Below are positions 1 to 5,252 of a stretch of DNA of 6,224 nt, piece by piece; within the stretch, counting starts at the first letter, position 1; each line of letters opens with the position of its first letter. The notes under the pieces are model-generated. The model searched no databases and was not told the DNA's origin. It saw only the letters and a program-made list of their open reading frames with translations. The DNA comes from Gammaproteobacteria bacterium. GTDB lineage: Bacteria > Pseudomonadota > Gammaproteobacteria > Steroidobacterales > Steroidobacteraceae. Where the stretch lies: assembly GCA_020846815.1 (NCBI GenBank), contig JADLDF010000266.1, positions 1 through 6,224 on the forward strand, given 5' to 3'. A program made the translations under genes and the position numbers.

Positions 1-675
1 CCGCGCGCGCGGCCCGGCGAGATCACGCTCGCGCATCTCGGCGTGCTGTTCCTCGACGAGCTCCCGGAGTTCGACCGCCGCGTGCTCGAGGCGCTGCGCG
101 AGCCGCTGGAGAGCGGCGTGGTGTCGATCTCGCGCGCCGGGGTGCAGGCCGAGTACCCGGCACGCTTCCAGCTCGTGGCGGCGATGAATCCCTGTCCCTG
201 CGGCCATCTCGGCGACCGCGCGCGGGCCTGTCGTTGCCGGCCGCGCGACCTCGCGCGCTATCGCGCGCGGCTGTCGGGTCCGCTGCTCGATCGCATCGAC
301 CTGCGCGTCGCGCTCGAGCCGGTCGGCGAGCCCGAGCTCGCGGCGCACCGGCTGGCGCTGGCTCGCGGCGAGGTGCAGCGCGAGCTCGAGCACGACGCCG
401 TGCGCATCCGCGCGGCGCGCGAGCGCCAGCATGCGCGGCAGGGCCGGCTCAACGCCGCGCTCGCCGGTGCGGCGCTCGAGCGCTGCGCGCAGCCGACGCG
501 CGAGGCGCTGCAGACGCTGAACCTGGCGCGCGAGAAACTGGGCCTGAGCCTGCGCGGCACGCACCGCGCGCTGCGCGTCGCGCGCACGCTCGCCGACCTG
601 GAAGGCTCGGAGGCCGTCAGCGAGGCACAGATCGCCGAAGCGATCCAGTTGCGGCGGGCACTCGGAAGCGAGTAA
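1..675 (+). CDS. comM: ComM/YifB family AAA+ ATPase (Mg-chelatase-like), C-terminal part; 5' end outside window
   Basis: ComM is a hexameric AAA+ helicase that drives branch migration of incoming single-stranded DNA during natural transformation; YifB is its other family name. The frame is open from base 1, so the N-terminal Lon-like domain and Walker A lie upstream. Visible in order (window residue numbers): PGEITLAHLGVLFLDELPEF (5-24), containing Walker B with catalytic DE; REPLESG, then AAMNPCPCG with a Cys-x-Cys pair at 65/67 and a second at 77/79, the zinc-ribbon-like insert typical of the family; LSGPLLDRIDL with the arginine-finger region; and the C-terminal Mg_chelatase_C helical domain (ARERQHARQG, then HRALRVARTLADLEG, the sensor-2 region, ending AEAIQLRRAL). 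The 224 codons present fit the C-terminal half of a protein of about 500 residues. No truncation or frameshift is seen in this part. It stands alone here, facing the convergent minus-strand remnants. Confidence 0.95.
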   Translation, partial: PRARPGEITLAHLGVLFLDELPEFDRRVLEALREPLESGVVSISRAGVQAEYPARFQLVAAMNPCPCGHLGDRARACRCRPRDLARYRARLSGPLLDRIDLRVALEPVGEPELAAHRLALARGEVQRELEHDAVRIRAARERQHARQGRLNAALAGAALERCAQPTREALQTLNLAREKLGLSLRGTHRALRVARTLADLEGSEAVSEAQIAEAIQLRRALGSE

Positions 676-744
676 ATGCTCTCGGCGGTCGTGCTATGCG
701 CACTTCACGGTCTACCTGTCTGACCGACCTGCGCCGACGCTGGC

Positions 745-777
745 AGCGGGCAGCACCCACGTTGGGCGCTGCCCGCT
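745..777. terminator. Strong hairpin between convergent genes, probable bidirectional terminator
   Basis: AGCGGGCAGC (745-754) pairs perfectly with GCTGCCCGCT (768-777). After an A/C mismatch, CCC (756-758) pairs with GGG (764-766) around a five-base loop. It sits 70 bases past the comM stop and 8 bases past the DUF2853 stop on the other strand, where a shared terminator is expected. Neither side carries a clear T-tract (plus side reads TTCGCATTTC), so intrinsic termination is inferred from position and stem strength only. Confidence 0.6.
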
Positions 778-784
778 TCGCATT

Positions 785-1039
785 TCAGGCCAGCTTGCCG
801 AGCGTGCCGCTCGTCTCCGCCAGCAGGTAGTAGAACGTCACGCGGCTCTTGCGGCGCTCGTCCTTCATCTGCGCGGCGACCCTGGCGATCGCGGCATCGG
901 CGTCGGGCGCCGAGAGGCCGGGCTTCCTGGCGGCAAAGCCGTCGCGCACGCGCGCCAGCTCTTCCTTGTCCGAGGTCGACACCAGCGAGGAATCCTCGTT
1001 GCGCAGCGCGCTGCCGCAGATGGCGACGCGGCGTATCAG
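785..1039 (-). pseudogene. DUF2853-like small protein remnant without its N-terminus or a normal start
   Basis: The minus-strand frame ending at 785 encodes about 84 residues with motifs I recall from DUF2853 proteins: ALRNEDSSLVS, SDKEELARVRDGF, and a C-terminal block with MKDERRKSRVTFYYLLAE. The family has no established function and is usually around 100-110 residues, so roughly 20-25 N-terminal residues are missing. The frame is open upstream, but that sequence is the PemK-like fragment read in another frame. The only in-frame ATG/GTG in the conserved part is a GTG at 980-982, which would cut into the conserved DSSLVS block. A CTG at 1037-1039 overlaps the TGA of the upstream ORF as CTGA, which could allow coupled reinitiation, though CTG starts are rare. 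Family assignment is from memory of the motif pattern; the coding frame is supported by strong third-position G/C. I read it as 5'-truncated. Confidence 0.6.
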
Positions 1040-1233
1040 CCGAGCAATTGCGGAATGAGAGCGCCGAGTGTGGCGAATACAGGCTTGATGGCCGATGGCA
1101 TGAGCAGGCGCGCGGCCTGCCAATCCTGAACCAGCAGATCCCCAAACGCGTTGACGCGCAGCTGGCTGGTGACGGGCATGACGATCAGGTCGTGGCGTGC
1201 GCGGTGATATGCGGCACTCGAGACGATGACAGC
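1036..1233 (-). pseudogene. PemK/MazF-type toxin fragment forming the 3' third of the chimeric ORF
   Basis: Residues 177-241 of the 1036-1761 ORF read AVIVSSAAYHRARHDLIVMP, then VTSQ, GDLLVQDWQAARLLMPSAIK and PVFATL, ending IPQLLG. This follows the core of PemK/MazF endoribonuclease toxins (RP-x-VVVSS-x-AYN, DLI-x-P-x-TSQ, DWQAAGLLKPS-x-KPV-x-ATL). The N-terminal strands with the GD and the conserved Arg before the VVVS strand are absent, replaced by LLM sequence. About 20 residues also seem missing between ATL and the final ALIPQLLG, which resembles a native PemK tail. The Thr of the TSQ motif remains but the upstream Arg is lost, so RNase activity is unlikely. No antitoxin gene is visible on either side. 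Third codon positions include TAT, TTT, GAT, GTT, CCT, GTA, ACA and TTG, unusual against the neighbours and consistent with an acquired toxin-antitoxin gene. Confidence 0.6.
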
Positions 1234-1761
1234 GGCCGAGGAGCAGGCGGCGACCAGCCGCTCGACGATGTCGGCCGGCACGTCCTCGATCACGCCGGAG
1301 CGCGTCCAGTAGGCCTTCTGGAAGTTCTGCCACTTCGAGATCACCAGGCGCCGCTCGTCCTCGGTCGCGTAGGGCGGCATGTCGAAATGCGGCGGCAGCA
1401 GCTCGCCGCGGTACACCAGCTCGCGGCGTGCCTCCTGCAGGGACTTCGCCGCATCTTCCTTGATGTGCCAGGCCCAGAAGTTGCCGATGGCGACGACGGC
1501 ACGGCCGCCGCTGAGCTCGTTCAGCGTCAACAGCGCATTGCCGATCTTCAGCGGCAGCATCTCGTACGGGCTCAGCGCCAGCGCGCCGAGCCGGATGCGC
1601 CGCGTCGCCAGCGCCGCGGGCACGAGCGCGACGAAGGCGTCGGGGTTCTGGTGGTAGTTGGAGTGCCAGAGCGTGCGCACGCCGGCCTGTTCGGCCGCGA
1701 CCGCGATCTCGGCGACCTGTGCCGGCGTCAGGTCCGGCTCGAGGATGAGGTCGATCTGCAT
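1036..1761 (-). CDS. Chimeric ORF: internally deleted LLM-class flavin oxidoreductase fused in frame to a PemK/MazF-like toxin fragment (probably non-functional)
   Basis: The ORF gives 241 residues from the ATG at 1761, or 247 from an in-frame GTG at 1777-1779; neither has a good ribosome site. ATG is chosen because MQIDLILEPD matches the usual start of luciferase-like monooxygenases (LLM, F420/FMN-dependent TIM barrels). Residues 1-93 are a clear LLM N-terminus (AAEQAGVRTLW, RIRLGALALSPYE, LTLNELSGGRAVVAIG). Residues 94-176 (NFWAWHIKED, ARRELVYRGELLPP, KAYWTRSGVIE, ADIVERLVAACSS) look like a C-terminal LLM section, directly joined, so about 100 or more middle residues of a normally 320-350-residue protein appear missing. 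Residues 177-241 switch to a PemK/MazF pattern, described separately. Codons in the last third are visibly richer in A/T-ending triplets than the LLM part, supporting separate origins. Deletion size and family boundaries come from memory of the families; the single open frame is directly visible. Confidence 0.65.
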   Translation of the reverse strand: MQIDLILEPDLTPAQVAEIAVAAEQAGVRTLWHSNYHQNPDAFVALVPAALATRRIRLGALALSPYEMLPLKIGNALLTLNELSGGRAVVAIGNFWAWHIKEDAAKSLQEARRELVYRGELLPPHFDMPPYATEDERRLVISKWQNFQKAYWTRSGVIEDVPADIVERLVAACSSAAVIVSSAAYHRARHDLIVMPVTSQLRVNAFGDLLVQDWQAARLLMPSAIKPVFATLGALIPQLLG

Positions 1762-1791
1762 GACTGCAGAATCTGGCACGAACCGGGCGGG

Positions 1792-1815
1792 TGCAGGCGC
1801 ATGCCGCGCCCTGCA
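1792..1815 (-). terminator. Stem-loop downstream of the cytochrome gene
   Basis: TGCAGGCGC (1792-1800) pairs with GCGCC-C-TGCA (1806-1815) with one bulged base and a five-base loop (1801-1805). It lies about 60 bases after the cytochrome stop codon on the minus strand and before the chimeric ORF. No T-tract follows, so a terminator or RNA-end role is only inferred. Confidence 0.3.
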
Positions 1816-1850
1816 TGTCCGCCTCGTGCACGCCGACCGGGCGCGGACCT

Positions 1851-1866
1851 CGGCCGGGCCCGGCCG
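1851..1866. repeat. Perfect 16-bp GC palindrome just past the cytochrome stop
   Basis: CGGCCGGGCCCGGCCG is fully self-complementary and starts 10 bases downstream of the cytochrome stop on the minus strand. As RNA it would fold into a five-base-pair stem with a six-base loop. It may take part in 3'-end formation or be a chance product of GC-rich sequence; there is no T-tract. Confidence 0.35.
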
Positions 1867-1875
1867 GTGGTTTGG

Positions 1876-2406
1876 CTACTGGTTCAGCTCGACCATGTAG
1901 TCGACGGCGAGCTTGACGAGGTCGTCCGGCGCATCGGTGCGGCCGCCCTTTGCGGGCATGACGCCACCCTTGCCCTGATAGCCCTCGATCGCGTGCTTGT
2001 AGAGCGTGTCCTTGCCCTGCGCGATGCGCGGCGCCCAGGCACCCTTGTCGCCGGAGCGCGGTGCGCCGCCGATGCCCTGGCCGTGACAGGCGGTGCAGGC
2101 CGTTTCATAGAGACCCTTGCCATCGGCCGGCAGCTCCGGGCCGCCCGCACCGCCGCCGACCTCGGCCGAGCCGGCCGGCGGCTCGATCGTCAGGGCGCTG
2201 TTGTCCTGGCCGGCAATGGCGACACGTGCGAACGGCTTGACGCGCTGCTCGACTCCCGAGACGTAGGTCGGATCGGAGCGCAAATGCTCTACCTGGGTGT
2301 TGGCACCGACGGAGCGGGCCAGCGCCATCAGGATCAAGGCGACGGCGATCAGCAGGCCGATGACCACGCTGAACACGTTGAAGAACTGGGAGTCCTGCTT
2401 GCTCAC
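1876..2406 (-). CDS. Membrane-anchored cytochrome c5 family protein
   Basis: This is a class I c-type cytochrome held in the inner membrane with its haem domain in the periplasm, where it would shuttle electrons to a terminal oxidase or reductase. From the GTG at 2404-2406 it has 176 residues. VSKQDSQFFNVFSVVIG leads into one membrane helix (VVIGLLIAVALILMALA). A periplasmic stretch of about 50 residues precedes a Gly-rich linker (EVGGGAGG). The haem domain holds CTACH (covalent haem attachment, His ligand), GAPRSGDKGAWAPRIAQG, and GVMPAKGG with the probable axial Met, ending KLAVDYMVELNQ, all typical of cytochrome c5. The extra Cys pair seen in many c5 proteins after MPxKGG is absent here (RTDAPDD). 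The GTG is preferred over an upstream in-frame start at 2472 because a -10 box lies at 2443-2448, upstream of the GTG but inside that longer version; CTGGA precedes the GTG by 7 bases. It appears monocistronic. The exact redox partner cannot be read from context. Confidence 0.88.
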   Translation of the reverse strand: MSKQDSQFFNVFSVVIGLLIAVALILMALARSVGANTQVEHLRSDPTYVSGVEQRVKPFARVAIAGQDNSALTIEPPAGSAEVGGGAGGPELPADGKGLYETACTACHGQGIGGAPRSGDKGAWAPRIAQGKDTLYKHAIEGYQGKGGVMPAKGGRTDAPDDLVKLAVDYMVELNQ

Positions 2407-2442
2407 GATGTTGTCCAGGAAGGGCTTTTTCGAAGGCTGGGG

Positions 2443-2448
2443 AGTATA
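2443..2448 (-). promoter_or_regulatory. Probable -10 box of the cytochrome promoter
   Basis: On the minus strand TATACT matches the sigma-70 -10 consensus at five of six positions, in otherwise GC-rich sequence. The -35 region is poor (GGGCCA or TGGGCC at 16-17 bases spacing), suggesting an activator or a weak promoter. A start of transcription near 2436 would give a leader of about 30 bases before the GTG at 2406, which supports that start. Confidence 0.5.
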
Positions 2449-2600
2449 GCGGGTCGAGCCGGGCTGGCCCACCGTGCGGCCGCGTCGGGGCCAGACCGCC
2501 CGGCGGCCGGAACCGCGAAGCGGCCGATGCGAACGGCTTTCATCGCGCGGGGTCAGCGCCTCGAGTCGTTGCCCCGGGTCATCGCCCGCGCAGGCCAGCC

Positions 2601-2619
2601 CGCGGCGTCCGCCGCCGCG
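2601..2619 (-). terminator. Hairpin just downstream of the REC-GGDEF-EAL gene
   Basis: CGCGGCG (2601-2607) pairs perfectly with CGCCGCG (2613-2619) around a five-base loop. It lies 6 bases past the stop codon of the minus-strand gene ending at 2626. No T-tract follows and GC-rich hairpins are common in such DNA, so the role is tentative. Confidence 0.35.
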
Positions 2620-2625
2620 CGGCGT

Positions 2626-4455
2626 TCAGGTATCCGACGGCGTGAGCAGGCGCAGGCGACGGATGGCCGTGACCTCCGGCAGCCGGCGCAGGAACAGCGT
2701 GGCTTCGCGCGTGCCCATCGGATGACTCACCAGATAGCCCTGGGCCTCGCGACAGTCGTGTGCCCGCAGCAGCGCGAGCTGCTGCTCGTGCTCCACGCCC
2801 TCGGCCGCGACGCGCAGGCCGAGCGCGCGCGCCATGTCGATCGTGGCGCGCGCGAGCGCGCCATTGCGGCCTTCGGTCGCGAGATCGGCGACGACCCGGC
2901 GGTCGATCTTCAGGCGATCGATCGCGAGCTCCATGAGGCGTCCCGGATTGCTGTAGCCACTGCCGAAATCGTCGATCGTCATGCTGATGCCCAGACGCTT
3001 CAGGCCTTCGATCGTGCGGCGCGCCGCGGCTTCGTCCGCGAGCAGTGCCGCCTCGGTGATCTCGATCTCGAGATGATCGGGTTGCAGCCCGGCCGCGGCG
3101 AGCGCGCGCTCGACCTCGCCGACGAAGTCGGGGCTGGTCAGCTGCGAGCTGGCGACGTTCACGGCGACGCGGTCCAGCGGCAGCCCGGCCGCGATCCAGC
3201 CCGCGGCGTCGCGGCAGGCCCGGTCGAGCACCCAGGCGCCGATCGACGCCATCAGGCCGCTGGCTTCGGCGATCGGCAGGAACTCGGCAGGCGCGATCGC
3301 GCCGATGCCCGGCAGGTCCCAGCGCAGCAGGGCCTCCATCGCGCAGACCTGGTCGCTGCCGAGATCGACCAGCGGCTGGTAGACGAGGCGCAGCTGCTGC
3401 TCGGGAATCGCGCGGCGCAGGCCCGACTCGAGCGTCGCGCGTCGCGTGGACAGCTCCGACATCGCGCGGTCGAAGAACGCGAACGGCTCGCCGCGCGAGC
3501 GCTTGGCGTGATACATCGCCAGATCCGCGTGCTTCAGCAGCTCGTCGATGTCGGCGCCGTCCTCGGGCCACATCGCGATGCCGATCGACGGCGACACGGT
3601 GATCTCGTGCGCGTTCACCTGCACCGGCTCGGCGAGCCGTTCGAGGATGCGCTGCGCGACGGCGCTGGCGTCGTCGCGGCTCGCGATCTCGGCGAGGTAG
3701 ACGATGAACTCGTCGCCGCCCTGCCGTGCGAGCAGCCGGCCGTCGTGCTGCGGCGCTTGGCCGTCGAGCGCGTCGGCCTGGCTCTGGACCACACGGTCGG
3801 TGTCGCGCACCGCGGCATCGAGCCGCGTGGCGACCTGGCACAGCAGCGCATCGCCGACCGCGTGGCCGAGCGTGTCGTTGATGCGCTTGAAGTCGTCGAG
3901 GTCGAGGAACAGCACCGCCGCGGCGCTCGCCGTGCCGGGTGTGCGGCGCAGGTCGGCCGCGACGCTCGAGCGGAAGTTCTCGCGGTTGGCGAGCCCGGTC
4001 AGCGAATCGAAGTACGCCAGCCGGCGTACATGGGTCTGCGTGGCGCGCTTCGCGGCCAGCGCACGCGCGAGCTGGCGGATTTCGCGCGGATGGAACGGCT
4101 TCTGCAGCAGGAAGGTGCGCTCGGGCGGCACGCCGTCGGCGGCGAGCGCGTCCGGGTCGAGACGGTTGACGTCCGTGCACAGCACGACGTCCGTTTCCGG
4201 ATCGAGGCGCACCAGCTCGCGGGCGGCGTCCAGCGTCTCGGCGCTGGAGGTGGACGGCAGGTCCAGGAAGATGGTGTCGAAAGGGCGGCCCTGCTGCGTC
4301 GCGCGTCGTACCGCCGCGGCCGCTTCCTTGGCGTCGCGCGCGAATTCCGCGTCGATGCTGCGGTGGGTCGACGCGAACGCGGCGTGCCAGCCCTGCTGCG
4401 AGCCGTTCGCTTCGTCGACGACGAGCACGTGGATCAGGGGTAGCGGAGCGCTCAC
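2626..4455 (-). CDS. REC-GGDEF-EAL protein, probable bifunctional cyclic-di-GMP synthase/phosphodiesterase
   Basis: The 609-residue soluble protein (no membrane helix) would make and/or hydrolyse the second messenger cyclic di-GMP in the cytoplasm under control of a receiver domain. Receiver, about 8-130: acidic pair D14/E15, candidate phospho-Asp D65 in FLDLP, T94, and K119 in LQKPF. The loop after D65 is STSSAE instead of the usual M-P-G-DG type, so phosphorylation is possible but not certain. GGDEF domain, about 146-328: FDSLTGLANR, LDLDDFKRIND, intact GGDEF at 246-250; the RxxD inhibitory site that normally precedes it is not present and the segment before it is extended. EAL domain, about 335-595: EAL at 374-376, N433, E465, D495/D496 in IDDFGSGYS, K516, E552 and Q572, so all recognised catalytic positions are kept. 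The start is a GTG at 4455 with GAGG about 12 bases upstream, slightly far. Which activity dominates cannot be told from sequence. It is divergent from the copper pair and separate from the cytochrome. Confidence 0.92.
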   Translation of the reverse strand: MSAPLPLIHVLVVDEANGSQQGWHAAFASTHRSIDAEFARDAKEAAAAVRRATQQGRPFDTIFLDLPSTSSAETLDAARELVRLDPETDVVLCTDVNRLDPDALAADGVPPERTFLLQKPFHPREIRQLARALAAKRATQTHVRRLAYFDSLTGLANRENFRSSVAADLRRTPGTASAAAVLFLDLDDFKRINDTLGHAVGDALLCQVATRLDAAVRDTDRVVQSQADALDGQAPQHDGRLLARQGGDEFIVYLAEIASRDDASAVAQRILERLAEPVQVNAHEITVSPSIGIAMWPEDGADIDELLKHADLAMYHAKRSRGEPFAFFDRAMSELSTRRATLESGLRRAIPEQQLRLVYQPLVDLGSDQVCAMEALLRWDLPGIGAIAPAEFLPIAEASGLMASIGAWVLDRACRDAAGWIAAGLPLDRVAVNVASSQLTSPDFVGEVERALAAAGLQPDHLEIEITEAALLADEAAARRTIEGLKRLGISMTIDDFGSGYSNPGRLMELAIDRLKIDRRVVADLATEGRNGALARATIDMARALGLRVAAEGVEHEQQLALLRAHDCREAQGYLVSHPMGTREATLFLRRLPEVTAIRRLRLLTPSDT

Positions 4456-4492
4456 GGGTGCGTGGATCCTCGACAGGCCCGGCCACGGCGGT

Positions 4493-4528
4493 CACGCCGG
4501 CGATGCCGGCGTGCTGCGACCATCGCAG
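4493..4528. promoter_or_regulatory. Two abutting perfect inverted repeats upstream of the REC-GGDEF-EAL gene
   Basis: The first has 9-base arms CACGCCGGC (4493-4501) and GCCGGCGTG (4505-4513) around GAT. The second follows without a gap, with 6-base arms CTGCGA (4514-4519) and TCGCAG (4523-4528) around CCA. They start 38 bases upstream of the GTG of the minus-strand gene, in the divergent intergenic region. They could be operator sites or two tandem hairpins in the mRNA leader. The pairing is directly seen; the function is inference. Confidence 0.45.
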
Positions 4529-4735
4529 GAGACTAGTGCGCCCCGCGCGAGACGCGCGCGTCCTGGATCACAGACGCGGCGCCTGGCCCGCTGGCGAGAC
4601 CGGTCGCGTGAACTGCGTCACATGCTGCTGGAGCCTGGATGCCGGATCGGCCTCGCGACGGCCCGCGGCCGCGATCGTATCCGCAGAGTCCGCAGCTTGC
4701 CGGTGCGAGGGCGCGCCACTTAAGCTCGGGACGTC

Positions 4736-5137
4736 ATGAGTCCGTTGCGGAATCTCGTTCGCAAGCCGCTGCTGCGTGCACTGCTGTGCGTCGCGCTCGG
4801 CCTGCGCGCCTTGACACCCGCCGGTGTCATGGTGTCGGGCGACCTCGACCAGGGATTCGAAGTCCAGCTGTGTACGGTCCATGGCCTGCAGACCCTGTCG
4901 CTGCCCGGGCCTGGCGAGCCCGCCGAGCCGGCTCGCGGTTCCGGTTCCGGGCATGCCGACCCGGCCTGCCCATTCTCGCTGGCCGCAGGCGCGGCGCTGG
5001 CTCCCGCGGCTGCTCCGCTGCTTCGAGCGGCCGCATCCGTTGTTCAGATCGCCGAGCGCGGCACTGCCCGGAATTTCGTGGCCGCGATCCAGCGCGCCCA
5101 GTCGCCTCGCGCGCCTCCCGTCCGGCTCCCCGCCTGA
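4736..5137 (+). CDS. DUF2946 family protein, copper-receptor-associated
   Basis: The protein has 133 residues. Hallmarks of DUF2946 are visible: a short basic N-terminus, a hydrophobic segment LLRALLCVALGLRALTPAGVM (12-32; the LRAL-x-PAG-x-M motif), LCTVHG around Cys46/His49, and HADPACPFSLAAG around His73/Cys78. The tail is Ala- and Pro-rich. The N-terminal hydrophobic stretch suggests membrane insertion or export. The family has no proven biochemical role but is regularly encoded beside copper-type TonB-dependent receptors, as here, where the receptor follows 115 bases downstream on the same strand. The His and Cys residues would suit metal contact, which is inference. The ATG at 4736 is the natural start just before the hydrophobic segment; GGGA lies 4 bases upstream, a rather tight ribosome site. 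No convincing promoter is visible; TTGCCG (4697-4702) is a possible -35 but its -10 is weak. Confidence 0.82.
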   Translation: MSPLRNLVRKPLLRALLCVALGLRALTPAGVMVSGDLDQGFEVQLCTVHGLQTLSLPGPGEPAEPARGSGSGHADPACPFSLAAGAALAPAAAPLLRAAASVVQIAERGTARNFVAAIQRAQSPRAPPVRLPA

Positions 5138-5151
5138 TCCACGGCGCCGCG

Positions 5152-5216
5152 AGGCGTCCCACCATCGTTCGATGAAACGTCGCGTAGCAGCGCGGCGGGC
5201 AGGCGTTCCACCGTCG
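5152..5216 (+). repeat. Imperfect 16-base direct repeat upstream of the copper receptor
   Basis: AGGCGTCCCACCATCG (5152-5167) recurs as AGGCGTTCCACCGTCG (5201-5216), with 14 of 16 bases identical and start points 49 bases apart. Both copies are in the gap between the DUF2946 gene and the receptor. They might bind a regulator; I recognise no known copper-regulator box, and chance is possible. Confidence 0.35.
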
Positions 5217-5223
5217 CCCGCCG
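5193..5223 (+). promoter_or_regulatory. Stem-loop in the leader of the copper receptor gene
   Basis: CGGCGGGC (5193-5200) pairs perfectly with GCCCGCCG (5216-5223) around a 15-base loop that carries nearly all of the second direct-repeat copy. It ends 17 bases before the ribosome site (GGGGAG, 5240-5245) of the receptor. It could tune the receptor level relative to the DUF2946 gene or end part of the transcripts; no T-tract follows. Confidence 0.35.
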
Positions 5224-5252
5224 GCGGCGGCGCGACCCTGGGGAGTTCCGTC

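Noticed and set aside
234..830. Plus-strand open frame of 198 codons overlapping comM
   Set aside because: It is a shifted frame of comM with an Arg/Ala-rich, low-complexity product, and runs through the hairpin after comM.
1036..1233. An active toxin-antitoxin module
   Set aside because: The PemK-like part lacks its N-terminal strands and the conserved Arg, has no own start or ribosome site, and no antitoxin ORF is visible nearby.
1755..1768. Small inverted repeat CTGCA/TGCAG spanning the ATG of the chimeric ORF
   Set aside because: Only five bases per arm; too short to distinguish from chance and without further support.
1048..4443. Plus-strand open frame of 1131 codons across three minus-strand genes
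   Set aside because: It is antisense to the LLM/PemK ORF, cytochrome c5 and REC-GGDEF-EAL genes, all with recognisable domains. Its translation is Arg/Ala/Asp/Gly-rich with no family motif, as expected for the reverse of high-G/C third-position genes.
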